Shown one piece after another: positions 45,019 to 55,156 of a stretch of 64,000 nucleotides of DNA; position 1 is the first letter of the stretch; every line of letters starts with the position of its first letter. The notes beneath the pieces are model-generated. The model was given only the letters and a program-made list of their open reading frames with translations. It did not search any database and was not told the origin of the DNA. The DNA lies in the NCBI GenBank assembly GCA_900155495.1, contig FTLJ01000659.1, forward strand, positions 89,776-153,775, read 5' to 3'. The translations under genes were made by a program, and so were the position numbers. Origin of the DNA: Porogramme epimiltina (Eukaryota; Basidiomycota; Agaricomycetes; Polyporales; Polyporaceae).

Positions 45019-46930
45019 ATGCCATCTAGCTCAGATAAAGAGGTCTCTCGAGACCACCCGTGAGTGCTCTTATGCCGTCGTACAACTGGAGGCCTATTCA
45101 AGCCCTGCTCTTCTCATACGCTTGATTTAGTGACAAAATCGTGTGTCAGATCTGCGGCAGAGATCTCTCTCCTTTGACTCTCTCCCTGCGGGAGCTTCAC
45201 TACGACGAACATTTCCCAGAGCAGTCAGAAGGTGCTCCCAGTCATGTGCTCGACAAACACCCATACTGACCTGGCCGAAGATTCCTCTATTCCTACCATA
45301 CAGACAGAGACGGCCCTGAACAACCTCGGAGGCACATCGCCGTTTAAACTAGCTTCAGTGTCTCCCTCGAAGAAATCAAAGAACGGCCCGAGTTTCAGTT
45401 CGGCCATCTTTCGCAAAGTACCCCCTGCAGCACAGAACGTATTCTGGCATACTTCTCAAACTTCAGAACCCCCACGCAACTTCAGCCCAGGTGTGTATCT
45501 TAAGAATGAGAATGCGGTATACTCATTTGAATTTTATCGTGCTCCAGGGATGATATCTGTTCTGAAGAGAGCTTTAACAAGATCACACGAGAAGGGGTTC
45601 ACACAGCGTGCTTGGCTCGCTTCCGAGCAAGCTGTCCATATCAATGGCGAACCATGGGACCGCACGTGGGGTTGCGGGTGCGTCCCTCCTATTTATTTAA
45701 CTAGCAAGGCCTCATCGTGCCGTAGGTATCGTAATTACCTCATGGCATGCGCCAGTCTAATGAACCAACAAAACCAGCCCATGTATTTCCCATTGCTGGA
45801 TGGCACGCTCTCACCCGGGGTACGCAACCTCCAGCTGCTATTGGAGAAAGCTTGGCAAGATGGTAAGGCACCCAATCGGTGGGTGATGCATCATCCTTCT
45901 CATAAATGGTTCTCAGGGTATGACGAAGACGGCGCACACCAACTCAAACACAAGCTGGTGGACACGACCAAATGGATTGGAACAGCGGGTCTGTGTACTC
46001 CTTCGCCCCATGCTATCATTTAGTTGATAACAGCCTATTGCTAGATCTATACGTTGCCTTTACCTATCTTGGTATACCGTGGGTGTACCTCGTACTCCCT
46101 GCTGCGGATTGCTGATCCAGCCTACAGCGCACAACTAGTAGATTTTGAATTGACATCGGGAACGGAGCCCCTCCTACAGTGGATATTTAATTATTTCTCT
46201 GGGGGAAATCCACAGCCAAACACCGCGACTGTGGGCGAGGCATTACGAGGAGCACGTCCGGTAATCGTCACCGACAAGCTCCCGATCGTGTTGCAGCACA
46301 ATGGCCACTCCCGCACAATAGTGGGCTACGAGCAGGGAAAGGGAGGTGCTATCTATCTCTTAACATTCGATCCTTCAACGTAAGCACGTGCAGGATACAC
46401 TCGTTGCTCTTCCATAGCTCACAGACATATACTAGGAGGATACCGGAGTATTTCAGGAATGTGGGCCTCCAATACCATGACCCATCGAGGCCAAGCAGAT
46501 CAGATGGTCCGTCCCTTTCTTCCAGGGTTCTCCACCGAGTGATGCGTCCAGTCGACAATTCCAACCCGAGAAAGCGCAAGTCTCTGTCACCTCACGGCTC
46601 CTCCAAGAGGTCGCGCAGCAGAGACCGGTCTGCAGGCGATCCGGATATAATCGTCATCGAAGACGACGAGAACGATATTACTAGGCCTTCCGGAAGCGCC
46701 GGAAAGCGGGCTGAGAGTGATTCGCTCGATCCTACGAAAGTTCTCAAACTGTTTAGAATACGGCCGGCAAGTCTTATGTGAGGAGCCAACGTCAACTGCT
46801 ACTCTAATCAACTAACATTTACATCAGGAGAAAGAGCAAGTATCAAGTTCTCTACTTCCCATTGACAGAGCCTTTGTCAGACTCCCAGAAGCAGAGACGG
46901 CGAGTAGTGACCAGCGAGAAGGTGTGCTAG
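45019..46930 (+). CDS. ZUP1/Mug105-like ubiquitin peptidase of family C78 with C2H2 finger and SIM
   Basis: Family C78 (UfSP-like) peptidases include ZUP1, which cleaves K63-linked ubiquitin in genome maintenance. The N-terminus has a C-x2-C-x14-H-x3-H finger (VCQICGRDLSP to LHYDEHF). The peptidase domain shows the catalytic Cys in DRTWGCGYRNYLMAC, the His in LQHNGHSRTIVGYE and an Asp in LLTFDPS. The C-terminal part holds a basic stretch (NPRKRKSLSPHGSSKRSRSR) that could be a nuclear signal, and directly after it DPDIIVIEDDEND, a textbook SUMO-interacting motif (hydrophobic core plus acidic run). The last exon ends RRRVVTSEKVC. Introns include one after the first 14 codons and one after RPASLM. 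The start ATG at 45019 is set by splicing CACCC to T GAC AAA ATC, which yields the intact zinc finger. Confidence 0.88.
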
Positions 46931-47104
46931 TATTGGTCTGCGTAGACTTCGTAGACCGATTCATTCGAGGAAATGATGATAGTCACTTTTCTTTGGTATA
47001 ACGATGGATAACATGTAGACAACGACACAGAACACTAGTGCTACAGATGACACGTAAAGCAGGTGAGACAAGCAGTAAGGAAACACATCTTGTTGTAATG
47101 GTCG

Positions 47105-48484
47105 CTACGCGGTGGCCATCACCACGTCCGAGGGGCCTTCGCTATCGACAGTCATAGGCTCTGGGAGGGGCGCCGGGATACCAGATAGGGGCGCAACCTC
47201 CAACCCCGCGACAGCATACAGCAGAGCGCGCCCCCATGCCTGGTCAATCATGTAGCCACCAGCACGCATGATGCCCTCTCGGTCGCGGCGCACCGCGTCG
47301 CTGACGGGGTCGTGGTACGTCTCTTGCATCTTGAACATGTCGTCGTACGCGTAATAGTTGTCCTGAAGTGCCACGTGTGGGACGTCGGGCACCACAGTGC
47401 TTTGTGCGGCGCGCGAGCGCAGGAGGCGGGCATTGCTCTGGCCGAACGAGCTCGACGACGACGCAGCGCGGGCGGACGCACGCCGCTGAGCCTCCAGTCG
47501 AGACTTCGCGACGACCCGTGCCGCGTCGTCCTTTGTCGTCTCCAGACGGTCGATAATGGCCTGCTTGCCTTTCTCGCGCTCCTCGCGCTCCTCTTCCTCG
47601 AGCCGTCGGAGCTCTTGTGCACGCAGCTCTCGCTCCTGCCGCTCCGCCTCTTCCTGCTCCTGAAGGTAGCGGTTGTACTCCTCCTCTCGTTTGATATTCA
47701 ACTCTATAAGAGCAGCGTTCTCTCTGCGATACTTTTGAATTTCCGCCTCCGTCTCTGCGACGTCGATGTCGTTGATCAGATTGAACGCTTGTATGCGTCG
47801 GGTAAGCCATCTAGAAAGCATCCCGATAAATGCGGACGCACCTATATCCTCAACCCATTGCAAGTAGTCATTATATTCGCGCAAGTCTATGAAGTCTTCT
47901 CGTCGCTTGTTGAACCTGCTTGGCATATTAGCATCAGTCTAGAACCGTGAGAGACACCATACTCTTTGGCAATTCTACGTCTGATGGCCACTTCCTTCTC
48001 CACGGTGAGATCTTCAAATGTTTGAGGGGTAAAGGCAAGTTTGCGTAGGATTTTGTTGCAGATTGGACACGGCGCTGGTCCGAGGGTGAAGAGGCGGTCT
48101 ATGCAAGATTCGCACCTTTGATAGGAAGCCTTCGTGAGCCCTGCTCAGATCCCACATCATCATTGGGCTGCTGCTCACATTTTATGATAGCAAGCGGACA
48201 CAAGAAGGCGCAACTTTGGATTCAGGTACCTGTCCGACTTGCAGACCGGACATTGGTCGTCCATGGACTTGCACATGATGCGTGTCAGCGCGGGACAGCG
48301 TAAGAGGGGCAGATTCACACACAAAGTACTCTGTTGTCCTCCCCGACGGATCCTTAACACCACCGCCATAGATTGTTGTGGACGTGCTCTGGATATGTGG
48401 AGTGCTCGTGCGCGTGTTCGTGGCAGTCGAGACACCCGTTTTTCGGACAATAGTGCCCCTTAGCCAGTTGTTGCGTTGTGCCAT
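47105..48484 (-). CDS. TFB3: TFIIH subunit TFB3/MAT1 (CAK assembly factor)
   Basis: MAT1/Tfb3 holds the Cdk-activating kinase to core TFIIH in transcription and nucleotide excision repair. The N-terminus MAQRNNWLRGTIVRKTG leads to a C3HC4 RING finger: DDQCPVCKSDRYLNPKL, SACYHKMCESCIDRLF and PAPCPICNKILRK. It is followed by the MAT1 signature FTPQTFEDLTVEKEVAIRRR and FNKRREDFIDLREYNDYLQ. A long charged coiled coil (about 90 aa, EEEYNRYLQEQEEAERQERE) comes next, then a C-terminal part ending TVDSEGPSDVVMATA. The Leu position QWVEDI..LINDI is split by an intron. The start is the ATG at 48484; the open frame extends upstream without another good start. It diverges from the first esterase gene. 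Confidence 0.94.
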
Positions 48485-48919
48485 GATACTTTGAGTAAAA
48501 TTGGTGCTAGGAAGATAATGGGGTGGCGGGCGGTGGAAAGCAGACGACGCGCCCACGACGGACTAGAGTTGAAGTAGACCTCCGAACAATACGATGACAA
48601 GAGTGGGGTGGCAGGCGCTTATGGTGGCGGACCGCCCCCTACCACGGGCCGAGGGAACCGCTCGGCGCTTAGTCGTCATCTTGCGCGGTTACCCGGCCGG
48701 CTCTGTGAGAGCCGAGCAACCTGGGCCGTCCAGCTGCTGTGCCTCTTCCCAGGCTGTCCTTCCCCAGACCCAATCCTTTGGAGTCGTCCGCAAGCATGGT
48801 TGACGGACCCGTGACCCCTACGCATCTCCCGCGAGTATCCCGAAGCCCCACATAGCGCATCGAGTACCACCTCCCACCGCCTTTCTGACTGCACCCCCGC
48901 ATTCCTGTGAGCCCCAAGG
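48485..48919. other. Divergent promoter region between TFB3 and esterase copy 1
   Basis: About 435 bp separate the two start codons. It is GC-rich and contains no supported gene; the short plus and minus frames are shadows. Confidence 0.5.
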
Positions 48920-50347
48920 ATGAAAACAATCAACCCCGAACTAGCCAAGGCACTCGCTGCCGATCCTTCACTCACCCGGGCCCCGCCCCCACCCCCTGAA
49001 GGAGTTTCCCCACAGAATCATGCTCGGCAGCTGCTGAAAACCAGGGCTGCCCCCTTTGTGGAGTATTACAGGATTCGTCTGCCTCCAGGTGCGCGCTCAT
49101 GGGTTTTCGTGCCCCGCCATACGGGCTCCAAACTCACGAATGTCGTAGTTGAAAAGTACACAGTCACCGACAACCTCATTCCTGTCGAGGGGGATGAAAT
49201 AAATGCTCGGTTTCTGAGGCCCGTTAGTGGCGACGCCACTTATCCCGTTATGGTTTGGTTCCACGGTGGGGGTATGTGATCATGTCTGTGTGCACAGTTG
49301 CATCTCGAGACTTACCGAGATCGTTCCTAGGATGGATGCGGGGCGATATCAGCTTGGACGACAACAACCTTCGCACCATCTGTGTCGAACTGCAGCTCGC
49401 CATAGTGAATGTTGAATATAGGTCCGTGTTATCGGCACCTCGGAACACTCACAACCGAATGAACATGTGCTTTTTGGACGTAGGCTGGCTCCCGAGAATC
49501 CGTTCCCTGTCCCATTTCAAGACTGTTACGACGCTTTGAGATGGGTGAGCACCAATCAACAAACGACTGCATTCATGGAACCAATCGCGTTCAACTTGTT
49601 TGTAGGTCGCAAACAATGCAGCGTCCCTAGGTGTGTCCCTCGCCAAGGGATTCCTTGTCGGCGGAGACTCCGCAGGGGGCAATTTAGCTGCAGCTGTTGC
49701 CCTCAAGGCGCGCGATGATCCCATTTTTGCAGAAAGGCCGATCACAGGGCAATATCTTAGGGAACCTTCCCTCGTCCACCCCCTCGCCTGGCCAGAGAAG
49801 TCCGTATATTGACGTTCTCGGTATTTTCCCCTCTGACTTGGGCTGCATAGACGCAAGCTCCATCCACGTTCATGGGAGGAAAATAAGGACGCGCTTTTCC
49901 TCAGTAGCGAGCGGATGCTGGTCTTGCTCGGTAAGCTCTACAATCAGATCTCCTTTGGGACTTCGACAAGGGCTCAATATTAGATTGTTTGCTCACATGA
50001 CAGACACCTACGGAGGGCCGTCAACAGACGATCGCGTTTCACCGTTATTGGCCACTTCCCACGTAGGACTTCCACCCGCCTACATCCAAGTCATGCACTT
50101 AGACGTCCTCAACGATGACGGTATCGCGTACGAGAGAGCGTTACGCGAGTCTGGCGTGGCAACGAAACTCATCGCGTAAGCTTACATAGGATCTACACCC
50201 CTGACAAGAATTTAACACGCCTCCAGATATGACGGGATGTTCCATTCGACACACTACATGTTCCCCGCCCTCAAAATGTCTATCGAGATTGACCGTGATG
50301 CTCGTGAGGGACTAAAGTGGCTCCTCGGCACGGGAGTGGATATTTAG
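48920..50347 (+). CDS. HSL-type alpha/beta hydrolase (esterase/lipase), copy 1
   Basis: Hormone-sensitive-lipase-type carboxylesterase of the alpha/beta hydrolase_3 group. It starts MKTINPELAKALAADPSL. The oxyanion motif is YPVMVWFHGGGWMRGD, built across an intron at about 49274-49331. The nucleophile motif is FLVGGDSAGGNLAAAVALKA. The acid lies in MHLDVLNDDGIAYE and the His in YDGMFHSTHYMFP. The family block VNVEYRLAPENPFPVPFQD is also split by an intron. About eight short introns are present. There is no signal peptide, so the enzyme is probably intracellular; the substrate is unknown. An almost identical plan follows in tandem at 50747. Start and stop fit the paralogue. Confidence 0.88.
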
Positions 50348-50746
50348 GATGGGTCCGGTGACCATTGCATCGAGGGCAACAGTCAACTCGATTACGTTGG
50401 CTAAATATCCCCGAGTGAGGCATGCGTTTTACGCAAGAGCGATCCAAGCCTAAGCGTCTTGTGTCCCATGCCGAGGTCGAAGCTAGGGCTGACGGCTACC
50501 AGCCGAAGCGGGGTCATGCGCCTTCCCCTCTGACGTTTCGCACCGCCGGCTCATAACGTTCTCTACCACAAACTGGGAACCACTGTCAAGTTCTCGGGAA
50601 ACGATGTACGGCGAAGCACCTGACACGCCGTGCCATCGTGAGAGAAGGGGGCAGCCTCCAAGTTTAAAACCGAGCCAGCCTCCACCCTCGTCTCACCTGC
50701 CACTGATTCGCTTCCTCACCCACGATCCACTCTTTCTATCATAGGC
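50348..50746. other. Spacer between tandem esterases
   Basis: About 400 bp holding the 3' flank of copy 1 and the promoter of copy 2, with a pyrimidine-rich tract immediately before the copy 2 start. No gene or repeat is seen. Confidence 0.5.
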
Positions 50747-52170
50747 ATGGGTAACTTCGATCCTGAGCTTGCGCAGGCAATCGCTTCAAACCCTCTCCTC
50801 ACGGAGCCTCAGACTATTCCCGAAGGAGTCCCTGTCCACAAGTTCTTCCGAGACCAGATCGACCTCTCCTTCGCCCCATGGGTAGAGTACTGGCAAAAGG
50901 AGGCTCCCCCCGGTAGGTCTTCAATTCAATCCAAGATCCTGGGTTCTGAAACCCCTATTCCTTTCAGCCAACCAGTATATCCTCATCGACAAGGTCATCT
51001 CGGTTAAGGGGGGAGAAATCCCCATCCGATGCGTGGCCCCTGCAGGCGCTGCGAACGGTTCCACCTACCCTGTCTTCGTCTGGTTCCACAGCGGAGGTAC
51101 GTAATAACCTTCCGCAATTCGTGTAGTCATAACCTTTGTGTGCAGGATGGGTAGTCAACGACTATGCTGCGGATGACTATTACCTCCGCTCCATTTGCGT
51201 CGAACTGCAGCTCGTTATTTTTAACGTCAACTACAGGTACGCTAGAAGTCCCTTTCCTGACGTGATACACGCTGACAGTGACGTTATTCAATCTCCTTAT
51301 AGGCTTGCTCCCGAAAATCCGTTCCCGACCTCGTTCGAAGACTCCTTCGCGGCTACAAAATGGGTTCGTATTCCTCAAAAGCGGCCCACGACCTCGCTCA
51401 CATTATCGTTGATTGTGACAGGTCGCCGAGAACGCCAAGTCCTTTGGTGGCTCTACGAAAGCTGGCTTCCTCGTCGGCGGAGACTCCGCCGGGGGCGGCT
51501 TGGCCTCGACCGTCTCACTGCACGCGCGCGACGACCCCGCATTTGCAGGGAAGCCCATCACCGGGCAGTACCTCAGAGAGCCTGTCACCACACACGTCGA
51601 TGCTTGGCCCGAGAAGTGCGTGTGCGGCCCTCGCCGTCACCCCACATGCCCTGCTCACTTCGATCATCATCCAGGCTCCGGCCGACGCCATCATCGTGGG
51701 AGGCGAACAAAGATACGTACCTTCTCTCCCCGGCCCTCATGATGGCGTTCTATGGCAAGTCTCTTCTCTACATCCGGCGACGCGTTGATGGGTCTTAACT
51801 TGGATACCATAGAGATCTACGGCGCCCCGCCGACCGACATCCGCCTCTCCCCGCTATTGGCGCCATCCCATGCCAATCTCCCCCCTGCGTTCATCCAGGC
51901 GATGGGCCAGGATGTGCTGAAGGATGACGCGGTGGTCTACGAGAAAGTGCTGCGCGAAGCTGGCGTCTCCACAAAGCTGGTTGTGTAAGCTGGCATCTCT
52001 TCCTCTGGTTCGTTCCATACAGCTAACATCGTCACAGGTACGAGCAGATATTCCACTCCAGTTATTGCGTTTTCCCGGCTTTGAACATCTCCAAGAAGGT
52101 CACGCGTGACGCCGTGGCAGGCCTCAAATGGCTTCTTTCGCAGGGCGCCCCGACTTCACCGAAACTGTAA
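50747..52170 (+). CDS. HSL-type alpha/beta hydrolase (esterase/lipase), copy 2, HSGG oxyanion variant
   Basis: Tandem paralogue of copy 1 with the same order of motifs and nearly the same intron positions. It starts MGNFDPELAQAIASNPLL (compare MKTINPELAKALAADPSL). The oxyanion motif reads YPVFVWFHSGGWVVND, so the usual HGGG is HSGG. The nucleophile motif FLVGGDSAGGGLASTVSLHA is intact, as are the acid region MGQDVLKDDAVVYE and the His in YEQIFHSSYCVFP. NVNYRLAPENPFPTSFED is assembled across an intron, and an acceptor at about 51676 gives WPEKLRPTPSSWEANKDTY, matching copy 1. It ends LLSQGAPTSPKL. The HSGG change could alter activity or substrate range, but an inactive enzyme is not implied by sequence alone. 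Confidence 0.88.
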
Positions 52171-52747
52171 CCTAACTTGAAGAGGAGGGGTTGGGTGGGG
52201 ACTATTAATAAACCACGGAAGCAGAGAGTCTGTCCCCAGCGGATTGGCAGGACTAGCCTTGGTCTCTCAGATTCGGGGCCTCGCACGAGTAACGATATAT
52301 TTGCCACAAGCGTATGTAACAATAGCAGCAGCGCCCTGTATAAGGACCGTAAAAACAGACGAGGGTGGACTGCATCAAGCTACTTGGACTGTGTTGAAAG
52401 GCTGAGATGCTCCGCATATAAAACGACCTCTCAGGTGCCACGAATGTACATTTGCTGCCCTCAGCACCGAACATTGATGCCTGTCTCACAGGACCTGATG
52501 TTCAATAAGTAGATCAACCATCGACGGTCCTGCATATTTCGCTGGTGATTGCGTAGTATTACATCAATAGAACAGGTAACATATAAACATACTAAGTATA
52601 CGGCAGAAACGTCTAACTAGATCCTGCACAAAAGACTGGTCAGTAGTGCCTCGACGCTGGCGGCTAGCAACTGCGCGCGACTTCAATTCTCGGAGGGTAA
52701 ATATTCCATCCTGCAACCGATTAGATTATATGCAGCGGTAATCGACG
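52171..52747. other. Intergenic, with an orphan GCATATAAAAC box
   Basis: AT-richer than its surroundings. It contains the 11-mer GCATATAAAAC at 52414-52424 on the plus strand, identical to the TATA boxes of family members C and G, but no plus-strand gene follows it. No other feature is seen. Confidence 0.45.
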
Positions 52748-53854
52748 TCACTTAACGTACGTGAATATTTTAAGGTCGGGGACCCAAGACCCTCTTCCGA
52801 CACGGCGGAGCCCGCAGAGGACGAGATCCCTGATATCTATGGGTAATCCGTTGTAGTATGGAGGCAGTTTGCTCTATAGCATTAGGGTTATCGAACTCTT
52901 TCCTAAACTTTCCTGACGATTGGGGACTTACTATAGCGGCGTCTAGCTCCTGTGCGACTTTCTTAGCAAGTGTTTTGAATGAGATTGGTTCTGCGCAGGC
53001 CGTAGACCGTCTCGACATGATCTGCCTGGTATATGCTTCACCTGTCCCTTCAAACTGAATAGTAGCGTGGTGAAATCAGCTGTCGTCTGATTATACGAAA
53101 GAACGGCAGATACCGACCTCGATCCTGAGGGAGATCTTAGCAGCGATGTTCTCGGGTAGCGCGGGAGAGTCGCAGTTCGCTAGGAGGTTATTCGCAATAG
53201 TATCCCAATCTTGCTGCAGCAGAGCGCCTAACGGGATGCCGATGGTGCCGTCCAGGCGACGAAAGAGCACAATATCGCTAAATTCCTCATCGCCGCTCCG
53301 CCGTCCGCCATCGTAGTCGCTTAGTTTCAGAGGAGCAAACATCTAAAGGTCGATAAATCCGTGGATTCATACGTTCAAAGCGGAAACAAATAAAAGAAAT
53401 AATCATTACCTGTGACATTGAGGAACGAGGGGCTTCAGGCAAAGCTTCCGTGGGGAGGTTAGAGGTTGGTGAACCTGGGAACCTGGTCATGCGCCGAGGT
53501 ATGTACGCCTCGGGGGTAGATGTGAGGGTGGAAGCTCTAATTATTAGAGCAGTTCTTTCCATGTTCTCTCGTTGCTTCTCGTCAAGGTTGAGCTGAGAGG
53601 TTGGTGAACCGGGGTGCGTGGGCATGCGTCGTAGTATGTACGCTTCGGGGGTAGAGGCGAGGGAAGCTCTGATTGTGGGAGCAATCCTTTGCCTGCTCTC
53701 TCGTTGCGTCTCATCAAGGCCGAGCTGTCGCCAGTGATCCTCGCACCAGCTTTGTGCGCGCGACACCTAAAACGAGAGGGAATAGGCGAGGTGGACATTT
53801 TACTCAAAGCTGAAGTAAATAGATCTTTACCTGAGGCATTGAAGGACGCTGCAT
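52748..53854 (-). CDS. Unknown dispersed family, member F (at least 284 aa, 44-aa repeat)
   Basis: Function not recognised. Exons (5' to 3') 53854-53831, 53766-53410, 53342-53118, 53054-52932 and 52873-52748 join in phase 0. Exon 2 begins VSRAQSWCEDHWRQLGLD, the family acidic-Trp motif, then holds two tandem copies of a 44-45-aa unit (LGLDETQRESRQRIAP to HPGSPTSQ and LNLDEKQRENMERTAL to FPGSPTSN). Exon 3 begins MFAPLKLSDYDGG and includes DGTIGIPLGALLQQDWDTI and NIAAKISLRIE. The 123-nt exon 4 has EAYTRQIMSRRST and FKTLAKKVAQELDAAI. Exon 5 ends GLRRVGRGSWVPDLKIFTYV. The first exon (MQRPSMPQ) is tentative. Splice-compatible frames further upstream, to about 54250 (DFDCGGKTFFTPHIL), may extend the gene. 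It is closely related to member G. Confidence 0.75.
53458..53724 (-). repeat. Two tandem 44-45-codon repeats in member F
   Basis: Two adjacent coding units share QRE, IRAS, STPEAYI, RRM and PGSPTS at matching positions. Member G has one unit at the corresponding place (GSQRETRERI to PDSPTSD), so duplication in F or loss in G separates them. Confidence 0.8.
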
Positions 53855-54560
53855 GCTATGGGGGTGGCAAGTTTGCCCGTGTCCGTCGAACAGAGCCAGC
53901 GAGTACGACGGCTAGAACAAGACCAATGGGTTAACTCAATGTTGGCCATACTTTCATTCCGTCTACTGACCGACTGTCCGGACAATGCGTATGATGCCAT
54001 TGTGTACGGATAACTGGTCTGCGTCGAGGAGAGAGAGGGAAACTGGTGAGCGATACACTGGGGTGCCTGGTTTGGGGTGCACATTTGCGTTTGCTTCTAA
54101 ATACTCGTCAAAGTGGCTGTGTGATAAGCGTAACACGTAGGAACGAATGAAATCACTTACACGGAACCCAATGATAAAAGAAGGGGCACGAGGATATGCG
54201 GGGTGAAGAACGTCTTGCCTCCGCAGTCAAAATCGACCTAGTTGAAACGCGTAAGTTGATTTTAGCATTCCGCACGATCGCCATGGATGTACACGTACGT
54301 TTTGGTCATCTTGCCAGGCGGTGTCCGAAACAGAGAAACCGACACACATAGGTCATTGCGCCCCAGGAGATGAGCGTTTGTGTTTGGATGGGAGAGTCGG
54401 TGTGGCTGTCCGGAGCAAGGGATTCCTCCGATGTCGTGACCTCCCCGATCATCCTCGGGTCCCACCTAATCCCAAGAAAGCGCCTGATCCTCTTCAGAGT
54501 CAGTCTTGAGCTTCATCGCCTCTACACTGCTTACGACATCCCACGGGTACCTACCTGGAC
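53855..54560 (-). other. Possible upstream exons of member F
   Basis: Canonical donor and acceptor pairs join frames such as TFFTPHILVPLLLSLGSV and HFDEYLEANANVHPKPG towards the first exon of F, for example an intron from a GTAAGTGA donor to a TCACACAG acceptor near 54115-54165. Member G has a vaguely similar stretch (CGTHFYFGILAQVYVWAV) upstream of its shared exon. No initiating ATG was settled, so this is reported as possible coding only. Confidence 0.3.
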
Positions 54561-55156
54561 AGACACTGCTTACAATAACAGCAGCACACTGACTAGAACT
54601 CGTCGAAGCTCACCGGCGGCATTTGACAACAGCGCCACGGCTGACATCATACATGGGACCAGCTAAGCTTGCGAACGTAAGCCAAATGGGAAGCGCTCAG
54701 GGGATGCTCATTAACGCGCGCTGGGATGTTTGACAATTCGGGTGATGCATGTTGGGCCTTGGCCAAGACTCTCGCGATGAGCGTTCTGCTTGCCTATCCT
54801 CTTCAAGAATTTCTTTACTTCGTGTCCCTCCTGCGCTGTTCGACAGAGCAGCCTCGCCCTCGGTCAATTGCTTTCTGTCCCCGCAAGCTTGACAATCCTC
54901 AATAGCCGTACCCTCATCTTACAGTCAGCCATGTCATCCTTGTATCGTAAGCTTATATCATGTCTATATAGATCGTGGCACAGACTCGCACTGGACGGTC
55001 GTAAGACGTTCGTACTAGGCTCTCAGCCAACTCCTCACCGTGGCTACTACTCGACATCTCCTTTTCATCTTCCTCTCAGTGCTGTCAGCTCTCATCCTGT
55101 CGCGCTTCAAGTCTTTACTCCCTCGCGCATTTGGGCCTCTGTCTAGCGCAATTACC
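54561..55156. other. Intergenic; promoter and leader of the dioxygenase gene
   Basis: The dioxygenase frame stays open upstream of its ATG to about 55040 with a hydrophobic stretch (LLFIFLSVLSALIL), but without an ATG in that frame. A spliced leader exon beginning MSSLYRK near 54931 could supply one. Nothing else is supported. Confidence 0.4.
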
